Source: a bacterium (GTDB lineage: Bacteria > Patescibacteriota > Minisyncoccia > 2-02-FULL-40-12 > IGHO2-12-FULL-4). From it: a stretch of 5,336 nucleotides of DNA. The position numbers and the translations under genes were made by a program. Below the pieces are notes generated by a model. It was given only the letters and a program-made list of their open reading frames with translations, was not told the DNA's origin and did no database searches. Where the stretch lies: contig JAUYPS010000032.1 of the NCBI GenBank assembly GCA_030695705.1, positions 1 through 5,336 on the forward strand, given 5' to 3'. The first letter of the stretch is position 1. Each line of letters opens with the position of its first letter. Positions 1 to 4,334 of the stretch are shown piece by piece.

Positions 1-277
1 AGAATTAGCTATGTCATATTTCCACGAATATTTTTTGGATTCAGGGGCTAAAACACTGCGGAGCCATTCAAAACCCTTTGATTTATCAAAGTTATCCACA
101 TCCCAGGTCCAACCTGGGATGTGGATAAGTGCGGAAGAGGACTTGTGGGAGATTGGCGACGCGTTGGACGAGTCGCCTCATTATGAAATTTTAGACAAAA
201 AGACGATTGCCTCTTTGCGCCGAGCCGACCCTATTGAGATAGAAGCCGGGAAATTGACCGAGTGGTCCGCTGAATAA
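1..277 (+). CDS. Unrecognised protein, 5' end probably outside the window
   Basis: The reading frame is open from base 2 (Glu-Leu-Ala) into the Met at 11-13. No Shine-Dalgarno is visible in the ten bases before that Met, so the gene either starts at 11 (88 residues) or, more likely, begins before the window. No family is recognised. The C-terminal half is acidic and looks like a real soluble protein (residues 43-88 contain DLWEIGDALDE and end KLTEWSAE). There is no membrane segment and no cysteine. Residues from about 28 to 40 are encoded by a perfect 37-base inverted repeat (92-128), an unusual constraint on coding DNA. The last 47 bases overlap the converging C39-like peptidase gene. Confidence 0.6.
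   Translation, partial: ELAMSYFHEYFLDSGAKTLRSHSKPFDLSKLSTSQVQPGMWISAEEDLWEIGDALDESPHYEILDKKTIASLRRADPIEIEAGKLTEWSAE
92..128. repeat. Perfect 17-bp inverted repeat, 3-nt loop, with two DnaA-box-like ends
   Basis: The left arm (92-108, starting TTATCCACATCCC) is the exact reverse complement of the right arm (112-128, ending GATGTGGATAA); the loop is CCA. Each outer end matches the bacterial DnaA box TTATCCACA, at 92-100 on plus and 120-128 on minus. No T-run follows, so it is not an intrinsic terminator. It lies inside a coding frame. Its role is unknown: possibly DnaA binding or titration, an mRNA hairpin, or chance similarity within a hairpin. Confidence 0.85.
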
Positions 278-731
278 AGCTTTTCCGGCGGACAGGTTTT
301 CTGATAGTCAAAAGCCATTTTTTGGCCTCACCATCCCACCAATTTTTGAGAAAGTATTTTTGCGAATAACTGTGTTTAGAGCCAAACCAGGTGTCATGGA
401 AATAGATTCTCTTGGAGTCAATTTTTTTTATGATAGAATAATGCGCTTCTTTATGAATCGGGATCCAGTAAGCGACTAAAAGCCAGTGGGTTTTAATTTT
501 GCTTTTAATGTCGGCCAAATCGGCGTTTCTTTTTTCTTGAAATTTAACCCCATGTTTTTTTAAAACTCTTTTTAGTCCACTGTTGGAGGTACCGGCTTTG
601 GTGGTTTTGGCGTCTTTTATGATTTCATGAAGAGGTTTCTTTTTTCCAAACGAATGCAGGATCAGGCGGGCCACAGCCGGTCCGCAAGTCCAGTAATTGG
701 GTTGTTTGTAGAAAAAAGGAAGAAGCCGCAT
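231..731 (-). CDS. C39-like (papain-fold) cysteine peptidase
   Basis: A 166-residue protein with the layout of C39-type peptidases. The N-terminal segment LPFFYKQPNYWTCGPAVARL holds the oxyanion glutamine Q10 and nucleophile C16. H97 sits in EAHYSIIKKI and D113 in YFHDTWFGS, giving a complete Cys-His-Asp set in the expected order. It has no signal peptide or membrane segment, so it is probably cytoplasmic or a stand-alone domain; C39 relatives include double-glycine leader peptidases of ABC exporters, but no transporter domain is present. The tail after residue 145 is Lys/Arg/Ser-rich and overlaps the first gene's 3' end by 47 bases. The Met at 731 is preceded by six C residues and no Shine-Dalgarno, and a promoter-like pair sits right before it. 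The true substrate cannot be told from sequence. Confidence 0.85.
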   Translation of the reverse strand: MRLLPFFYKQPNYWTCGPAVARLILHSFGKKKPLHEIIKDAKTTKAGTSNSGLKRVLKKHGVKFQEKRNADLADIKSKIKTHWLLVAYWIPIHKEAHYSIIKKIDSKRIYFHDTWFGSKHSYSQKYFLKNWWDGEAKKWLLTIRKPVRRKSFIQRTTRSISRLLSQ

Positions 732-737
732 GGGGGG

Positions 738-765
738 ATTTTATACGGCTGGCTAAAGAAGTCAA
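738..765 (-). promoter_or_regulatory. Candidate promoter of the C39-like gene, leaderless geometry
   Basis: On the minus strand, TTGACT (765-760) is followed after 16 nt by TAAAAT (743-738). Transcription would begin about 7 nt downstream, at or next to the ATG at 731-729. The bases between -10 and ATG are CCCCCC, so no ribosome binding site is possible there, which supports a leaderless message. An overlapping TATAAA (745-740) would give a 14-nt spacer, which is less good. Confidence 0.45.
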
Positions 766-796
766 AGTTGTGTTAAGTTAAAGATTGTGTTGTGGT

Positions 797-829
797 TTTA
801 GGAATAATTTTTGCAAAGTTATTCCTAAA
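797..829. promoter_or_regulatory. 11-bp dyad over the DM13 promoter, candidate operator
   Basis: TTTAGGAATAA (797-807) and TTATTCCTAAA (819-829) are exact reverse complements separated by 11 nt. The loop contains the presumed -35 hexamer (811-816), so a dimeric regulator bound here could block the DM13/VKOR promoter. A terminator is unlikely because no T-run follows the right arm and no plus-strand gene ends nearby. Confidence 0.4.
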
Positions 830-838
830 TGATAAAAT
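811..838 (+). promoter_or_regulatory. Candidate promoter of the DM13-VKOR unit, leaderless geometry
   Basis: TTGCAA (811-816), a 16-nt spacer, then TAAAAT (833-838) preceded by TGA (830-832), an extended -10 signature. The expected start, about 7 nt downstream, falls at 845-846, which is the ATG. There is no Shine-Dalgarno between them. Confidence 0.5.
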
Positions 839-845
839 TAGTTAG

Positions 846-1307
846 ATGAAGAAATTTCTTTGGACTCTTTTGATTATCGTAATCTTGTCCGGAATTTATT
901 ATACCGGGGTCTATACTTATTTTTTGAAAACAGAAGTCAGTGAAGAGTTGCCAGAGGTTATGGATAAACAGAAGATGGCTGTGCTATTTGAGGGAACTTT
1001 CCAGGAAGTTGATTTTATCCATAAAGGCAGTGGCCGGGCCATGCTTATCGAATCGGACGGGAAGACAGTATTAAGATTTGAGGACTTCGAAGTGACTAAC
1101 GGGCCGGATCTTTATGTTTATTTGGCGAAAGGAGAAAATCCAACAGGTGATTTAAAAAGCTTAGGAGATTACATAGATCTCGGCTTGCTTAAGGGCTCAA
1201 AAGGAAATCAAAACTACGAATTACCTGTTTATTCTGACGGCTACAACTCGGTCGTTGTTTGGTGCAAAAAATTCGGGGTGTTATTTACCTATGCAGTGAT
1301 GAAGTAA
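846..1307 (+). CDS. Membrane-anchored DM13 domain protein
   Basis: A 153-residue protein. Residues 4-27 form one hydrophobic segment after MKK, a signal anchor or uncleaved signal (no lipobox cysteine), so the rest should lie outside the membrane. Residues about 46-152 match the DM13 domain: GTF near the start, LRFEDFEVTNGPDLYVYLA (76-94), IDLGLLKGSKGNQNYELP (110-127) and SVVVWCKKFGVLFTYA (135-150), including the hallmark single cysteine C140. DM13 has been proposed to act in redox or electron transfer, often next to oxidoreductases; that is family knowledge. Here the stop is 6 nt before a VKOR gene, consistent with one operon and a shared envelope redox role (inferred). The start is supported by the promoter immediately upstream; no ribosome site is visible. 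Confidence 0.92.
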   Translation: MKKFLWTLLIIVILSGIYYTGVYTYFLKTEVSEELPEVMDKQKMAVLFEGTFQEVDFIHKGSGRAMLIESDGKTVLRFEDFEVTNGPDLYVYLAKGENPTGDLKSLGDYIDLGLLKGSKGNQNYELPVYSDGYNSVVVWCKKFGVLFTYAVMK

Positions 1308-1313
1308 ACTACG

Positions 1314-2312
1314 ATGACTTTTTATTATATTTCTATCTTGGCGGCTCTGGGAGGATTTTTTCTGGCTTTTTATATTCACCGAAAAAAAACTGCGCATCGC
1401 CCTTTAGTTTGTCCGCTCAAATCAAATTGCGATGCGGTCATCCATAGCCGGTATTCTAAATTTTTCGGCATTCCGGTAGAACTACTGGGGATGTTTTATT
1501 ATGTCTTAGTGGCGGCTAGTTATGTTATTTTTCTTAAATTTCCGGAGTTAATGCCCTCCGTGGTAGTGTTCGGAGTTTTGTTTATGACCAGCGCCGCTTT
1601 TGTTTTTTCACTTTATTTAACTTTTATACAGGCCTTTGTTCTAAAACAGTGGTGTACTTGGTGCTTGATGTCGGCCGGACTTTGCACAGTTATTTTTGTT
1701 TCGGTTTTGTCCGGATCCGGGTTCGGCCCGGTTTCTCTTTTGGCCGAGCATAAAGTGATAGTTATGATTTTGCATGTTTTTGGAGTGGCGCTTGGTTTGG
1801 GAGGAGCGACTATCTCTGATTTGTTTTTCTTTAAATTTTTGAAAAACTTCCGTATTTCCGAAGAGGAGGCCGATATAATGCACACTCTTTCACAAGTGAT
1901 CTGGTTTGCTTTGGCCATCATAGTTTTGAGCGGACTGGGTCTTTATTTTCCCAAAGCGGAAATTTTAAACCAGTCGCCCAAGTTTCTGGTCAAGATGCTG
2001 ATTGTCGGGGTGATCATTGCCAATGGGACATTGTTGAATTTACTCATTTCTCCCCGTTTGGTTAAAATTTCTTTCGCGGAAAAACACGAGCATCAGTCCG
2101 GGAAACTTCATCATATCCGCCGCTTGGCCTTTTCTCTTGGGGCGGTTTCCTTTGTTTCCTGGTATTCGGCTTTTATCCTCGGCATGCTTCGTTCCGTGCC
2201 GATTAGTTTCTGGCAGCTTTTTGGGCTCTATTCGCTTGTTCTGGCCTTAGCGATTACCGGTAGCCAGATTATGGAAAGGGTTTTAGTCAGAAGGGCAAGT
2301 AAAAGAAGTTAA
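1314..2312 (+). CDS. VKOR-family membrane thiol oxidoreductase with extra C-terminal membrane domain
   Basis: A 332-residue polytopic protein. Residues 1-133 are a bacterial VKOR domain: about four membrane helices, loop cysteines C33 and C39 in CPLKSNCDAVIHS (with S45), and the quinone-facing CXXC C114/C117 in QWCTWC. VKOR homologues reoxidise periplasmic thiol oxidases (the DsbB role) by passing electrons to quinone. No fused thioredoxin domain is present, so the partner must be elsewhere. Residues about 147-320 add roughly five more helices, with LGLGGATISDLFFFK (160-174), H154, H190 and W197 as conspicuous polar or aromatic positions; I do not recognise this part with certainty. The start is 6 nt after the DM13 stop with no clear Shine-Dalgarno, so translation is probably coupled. 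The long minus-strand frames beneath it are shadows. Confidence 0.93.
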   Translation: MTFYYISILAALGGFFLAFYIHRKKTAHRPLVCPLKSNCDAVIHSRYSKFFGIPVELLGMFYYVLVAASYVIFLKFPELMPSVVVFGVLFMTSAAFVFSLYLTFIQAFVLKQWCTWCLMSAGLCTVIFVSVLSGSGFGPVSLLAEHKVIVMILHVFGVALGLGGATISDLFFFKFLKNFRISEEEADIMHTLSQVIWFALAIIVLSGLGLYFPKAEILNQSPKFLVKMLIVGVIIANGTLLNLLISPRLVKISFAEKHEHQSGKLHHIRRLAFSLGAVSFVSWYSAFILGMLRSVPISFWQLFGLYSLVLALAITGSQIMERVLVRRASKRS

Positions 2313-2322
2313 GTTTAGCATC

Positions 2323-2351
2323 TTGACTGTGGATTATTCCGGTGCTATTAT
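2323..2351 (+). promoter_or_regulatory. Strong sigma70-type promoter for the 84-residue protein
   Basis: TTGACT (2323-2328), a 17-nt spacer, then TATTAT (2346-2351) with TGC immediately before it (extended -10). The predicted start is near 2358, giving a leader of about 41 nt. The -35 overlaps CTGTGGATT (2327-2335), the same 9-mer found in the stems of the folded repeats farther along. Confidence 0.7.
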
Positions 2352-2382
2352 TGTTATTGTTCCTTTGATTTCAATGCTTTAG

Positions 2383-2390
2383 AAAGGAGG
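2383..2390 (+). promoter_or_regulatory. Strong Shine-Dalgarno
   Basis: AAAGGAGG with an 8-nt gap to the ATG at 2399 fixes the start of the 84-residue protein. It stands out because most other genes in this window have no ribosome binding site. Confidence 0.85.
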
Positions 2391-2398
2391 GCGGGACC

Positions 2399-2653
2399 AT
2401 GGCGCTCAAAAAGCTTCGCATGATCTGTGCCGGCGGGGATAAGACGCTGGCCGAGTGGGATCCAGCAACCGTCACCGATACTCGGATTGCCGAGATCGAG
2501 GCGGAGTTCAACGAGAAGATGAAGCAGGGTTGGTTTGCGGCCGACATTACTGTTGCCGATCCCAAAACGGGAGCGGACGGTACGCTGATCCGCGAATTCA
2601 ATCCGAAGGCGGAGATTCTTCTCATTCCTCGAGTCCAGGGAGGTCGGTGCTAA
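2399..2653 (+). CDS. Small protein of unknown function ending in Gly-Gly-Arg-Cys
   Basis: An 84-residue protein with no signal peptide or membrane segment. From sequence alone the predicted order is short strands (RMICAGGDKTLAEWDP), a helix (TRIAEIEAEFNEKMKQG, 28-44), a strand (WFAADITVAD, 45-54) and a C-terminal strand pair (TLIREFNPKAEILLIPRV) finishing in G81-G82-R83-C84. The pattern 'GD..WDP - helix - F.P.A..I..IP...GG' resembles small uncharacterised bacterial and phage proteins I have seen before; I know no assigned function. The GG end after ILLIPRV recalls ubiquitin-like modifiers, but a beta-grasp fold is only a guess. The gene is richer in G+C and in C/G-ending codons than its neighbours. 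A strong promoter, strong Shine-Dalgarno and own terminator suggest high expression. Confidence 0.85.
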   Translation: MALKKLRMICAGGDKTLAEWDPATVTDTRIAEIEAEFNEKMKQGWFAADITVADPKTGADGTLIREFNPKAEILLIPRVQGGRC

Positions 2654-2676
2654 CGGCTCCGCCTTCCGGACAAATT

Positions 2677-2705
2677 TGGCCACGCTTGACGTGGCCATCT
2701 TTTTT
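2677..2705 (+). terminator. Rho-independent terminator after the 84-residue gene
   Basis: TGGCCACG (2677-2684) pairs perfectly with CGTGGCCA (2690-2697) around the loop CTTGA, followed by TCTTTTTT. It is a canonical one-way terminator 23 nt after the stop codon. Confidence 0.9.
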
Positions 2706-2714
2706 ATTTAAAAT
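2686..2714 (+). promoter_or_regulatory. Candidate promoter nested in the terminator
   Basis: TTGACG (2686-2691) starts in the terminator loop and runs into its 3' arm. After a 17-nt spacer comes TAAAAT (2709-2714), just beyond the T-run. Transcription would start near 2721 and give the downstream gene its own message with a leader of about 35 nt. Confidence 0.5.
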
Positions 2715-2755
2715 AATGAAAACGGAACTTTAAAATTCAAAAGGAGAAAAAGAGC

Positions 2756-3220
2756 ATGAGTAGAATTGAGCAAGTGCGGCCTCCGGATCCATGGCCACCA
2801 CCTCCCAGATTAGACGGTCGGGGTCGTCTGGTTCAAGATGATTATGAACCTACAGAAAAAGCCCGCCAACTTTTAAAAACAATTCTTCCGAAAAAAGTTT
2901 GGATAGAATTTGAAGAAAGAGGTGTAATCCAGCTTACCGGAAAAAGAGGGATTTATGTTATCTCTCCGTATACACAGACTGAGATTCGTGATTTAAAATC
3001 CGGACGTTGTGTGGCCCATGCCTGCCTTCAGCTTTCCACTCCGGCGCCGTCTTACGACCGGGTGGTGGCCGAGTATCTGCTGATTAAAAATGACGAAAAT
3101 CTTTACTGGAAAACGGCCAATATTTTTTCCCGGAGCGGAAATGAGTTTAATAATGCCGTTCTTTTTCTGATTGCTTTCGACTTTGCCCTTTTTGCGAATC
3201 TTTTGTTATCCATTCAGTAA
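2756..3220 (+). CDS. Unrecognised 154-residue protein with Pro-rich N-terminus and hydrophobic tail
   Basis: The ATG at 2756 follows AAGGAG (2741-2746) with a 9-nt gap, so the start is well supported. Residues 8-18 are proline-rich (RPPDPWPPPPR) and probably disordered. Residues about 45-122 form the folded part: GIYVISPYTQTEIRDL (65-80), C85 and C90, then a run built around P98, D101, LLIKNDE (108-114) and TAN (120-122). That run resembles a short uncharacterised domain I associate, from memory only, with neighbours of small GG-ended proteins like the preceding one. Residues 134-153 are strongly hydrophobic and could anchor the C-terminus. It sits alone between two terminators. No function is assigned. 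Confidence 0.82.
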   Translation: MSRIEQVRPPDPWPPPPRLDGRGRLVQDDYEPTEKARQLLKTILPKKVWIEFEERGVIQLTGKRGIYVISPYTQTEIRDLKSGRCVAHACLQLSTPAPSYDRVVAEYLLIKNDENLYWKTANIFSRSGNEFNNAVLFLIAFDFALFANLLLSIQ

Positions 3221-3223
3221 AAT

Positions 3224-3255
3224 AAGCCTATCCACCGACTGGCGGAGGGCTTTTT
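3224..3255 (+). terminator. Probable intrinsic terminator
   Basis: AAGCCT (3224-3229) pairs with GGGCTT (3247-3252, one G.U), topped by CC-A-CC against GG-C-GG around the loop GACT. The 3' arm runs into TTTTT (3251-3255). The stem is imperfect, but its place 3 nt after the stop codon fits. AAGCCT is also complementary to AGGCTT at 3292-3297 beyond the palindrome, so an alternative longer fold is possible. Confidence 0.6.
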
Positions 3256-3258
3256 GAT

Positions 3259-3292
3259 TACTTAAACTCTTTCGATCGAAAGAGTTTAAGTA
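3259..3292. repeat. Perfect 34-bp palindrome with no loop
   Basis: The two 17-base halves are exact reverse complements meeting at TCGA|TCGA (centre between 3275 and 3276); the left half starts TACTTAAACTC. It lies just upstream of the glycosylase promoter. The 10-mer ATTACTTAAA at its left edge (3257-3266) recurs at 3318-3327 over the presumed -10 of that gene, suggesting repeated regulator half-sites. It could equally be a fold-back structure or a remnant of a mobile element. Confidence 0.85.
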
Positions 3293-3300
3293 GGCTTGGT

Positions 3301-3328
3301 TTGATATTTTTATTGAAATTACTTAAAT
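3301..3328 (+). promoter_or_regulatory. Candidate promoter of the glycosylase gene, leaderless geometry
   Basis: TTGATA (3301-3306), a 16-nt spacer, then TTAAAT (3323-3328). The expected start point coincides with the ATG at 3335. No Shine-Dalgarno is present. Confidence 0.45.
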
Positions 3329-3334
3329 TGAGAT

Positions 3335-3928
3335 ATGGATCGGACTGAGCTTTTAAGAAAAATTAAAGAAGAGGTTGTTGGCCTTAAAGAATCGCCGCTT
3401 TGCCAAGAGCGGGTTAAAAACAAAGTTTTTCCCGTGGTTGGCGAGGGAAGTCATACAGCTAAAATTATGTTTATCGGCGAAGCTCCAGGCAAAAATGAGG
3501 CGGAGACGGGGCGGCCATTTTGTGGAGCATCGGGAAGAATTCTTGATGAACTTTTGGCTTCAGCAGAAATTAAGCGGGAAGACGTTTATATTACTAATAT
3601 TGTCAAAGACCGTCCGCCTTTTAACCGTGATCCGTTGCCGGAAGAAATAAGGATTTATGGACCTTTTTTAGACAGGCAGATTGATATTGTTCAGCCGAAA
3701 GCGCTGGCTACTTTAGGACGATTTTCCATGGCTTACATTATGCAGAATTTTGGATTAGACAAGCAACTGGCTCCGATTAGCAAATTGCACGGCAAAGTTT
3801 TCGAAGCCCAAGCATCTTATGGGCCGATTAAAATTATACCCTTGTACCATCCGGCGGTGGCGGTTTATCACGGCGGAAATACGGAAAATTTAAAAAAGGA
3901 CTTTCGAGTTTTACAACAATTTATTTGA
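3335..3928 (+). CDS. udg: Family-4-like uracil-DNA glycosylase lacking the Fe-S ligands
   Basis: A 197-residue protein, the usual size for this family. Motif A is IGEAPGKNEAETGRPF (47-62) followed by CGASGRILDELL. The central block is YITNIVKDRPPFNRDP (85-100), then PFLDRQIDIVQPKALATLGR (110-129), and the catalytic-site HP motif is in PLYHPAVAVYH (169-179). It should excise uracil from DNA to start base excision repair. Family-4 enzymes normally bind a 4Fe-4S cluster through four cysteines. Here the N-terminal pair is absent (only C23, in SPLCQER), the cysteine of KCRPP is D92, and the one before PFL is at or near Y108. The only other cysteine is C63. A cluster-free variant is therefore inferred. 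Endonuclease IV lies downstream, beyond a repeat-filled gap. Confidence 0.92.
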   Translation: MDRTELLRKIKEEVVGLKESPLCQERVKNKVFPVVGEGSHTAKIMFIGEAPGKNEAETGRPFCGASGRILDELLASAEIKREDVYITNIVKDRPPFNRDPLPEEIRIYGPFLDRQIDIVQPKALATLGRFSMAYIMQNFGLDKQLAPISKLHGKVFEAQASYGPIKIIPLYHPAVAVYHGGNTENLKKDFRVLQQFI

Positions 3929-4149
3929 AAACTGGCTGGCATATATCTTTTTCCGGACGCTCGTTTTCCTTCCAGCGGGAAAACTCGCTCGGTTCGGCCT
4001 GTGGATTCAAGAGGAGTTAAAGAATTATTATACTCCTCTTGACCAGCTAACCTCCGTTTGTATCTTATTCGAAACGAATGGGCTACAAATGGAGGTTAGC
4101 AAGCAATCCACAGTCCGAAATGCCTTCAAAAGAGGTATACCACCAGTTT
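3929..4149 (+). repeat. Folded repeat element, copy A (complete)
   Basis: It begins directly after the glycosylase stop. Stems visible by eye: P0 closes the element (3929-3951 with 4128-4149; AAACTGG/CCAGTTT at the ends, one bulge, two mismatches). H1 is GTTTTCC/GGAAAAC (3963-3969/3978-3984) with CCAGCG in its loop. P1 is TTCGG-C-CTGTGGATT with AATCCACAG-T-CCGAA (3993-4007/4105-4119). P2 is CAAGAGGAGT/ACTCCTCTTG (4008-4017/4032-4041). P3 is 17 pairs with one G.T (4046-4062/4084-4100), topped by a 4x4 internal loop TCTT/GGGC and the mini-hairpin ATTCG-AAA-CGAAT. The fold is a closed multibranch. It could be a structured RNA, a 3' UTR element or a non-autonomous mobile element. No protein gene is credible here. 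Confidence 0.8.
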
Positions 4150-4155
4150 CTTAAA

Positions 4156-4323
4156 AATAGATTGTTACACCGCCTCATTGAGGCGCTGTCGTCTGTGGAT
4201 TGCATGGTTTGGACGAAGTATAATATTGGGCGAAGCCCACTTCGGACAAAATCCACAGACGACGGCGAGAGCAGCGAATCGCAGGTGAGCAAGCGTCCGA
4301 AGGAGGCGGTGTAACAATCTATT
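4156..4323 (-). repeat. Folded repeat element, copy C (inverted, diverged)
   Basis: The closing stem is 21 perfect base pairs (4156-4176 with 4303-4323; ACACCGCCTC against GAGGCGGTGT at its inner end). P1 is 18 pairs with one G.T (4184-4201/4250-4267) and contains CTGTGGATT/AATCCACAG. An inner stem CGAAGT/ACTTCG (4214-4219/4239-4244) encloses TGGGC-GAA-GCCCA. Read on the minus strand, the order of short motifs follows copy A: a GGACGCT block inside the closing stem (TTCGGACGCTTG versus TCCGGACGCTCG), a CTC-rich segment, CTGTGGATT, GCAATCCACAG, then GCCT-CAA before the closing arm. H1 is not obvious, so this is a diverged relative. Its right arm ends 11 nt before the nfo start codon. Confidence 0.65.
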
Positions 4324-4334
4324 CTATTTTAATT

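Noticed and set aside
1259..1447. Plus-strand frame overlapping the DM13/VKOR junction, and minus-strand frames at 1613-1921
   Set aside because: They overlap two well-recognised genes in other frames and show no independent start signals or family features.
2354..2698. Minus-strand frames opposite the 84-residue gene
   Set aside because: They are antisense shadows of a gene with its own promoter, Shine-Dalgarno and terminator; the longer one runs into the terminator stem.
3926..3928. UGA recoding (genetic code 25)
   Set aside because: UGA stands at the natural C-terminus of the glycosylase and is followed at once by the repeat; no in-frame UGA occurs inside any recognised gene.
3948..3989. 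Intrinsic terminators for udg and nfo formed by repeat copies A and B
   Set aside because: The T-run (3948-3952, 5208-5212) precedes hairpin H1 instead of following it, and no T-run follows any of the stems on the plus strand.
3999..4007. Repeat stems P1 as true DnaA boxes
   Set aside because: The reverse complement GAATCCACA differs from TTATCCACA at the first two positions, and in the repeats the word is explained by base pairing with its partner arm.
4046..4100. Integron attC site suggested by GCTAAC...GTTAGC in P3 of copy A
   Set aside because: Copy B has GCTGAC...GTCAGC at the same place, which breaks the required AAC/GTT core. There is no integrase or cassette array, and the multibranch fold is unlike attC.
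4078..4314. Open plus-strand frame of 78 codons and a minus-strand frame at 4083-4292 between udg and nfo
   Set aside because: Both run across the arms and loops of repeat copies A and C, have no ribosome site, and the translations look unlike a folded protein; the stem pairing explains the sequence better.
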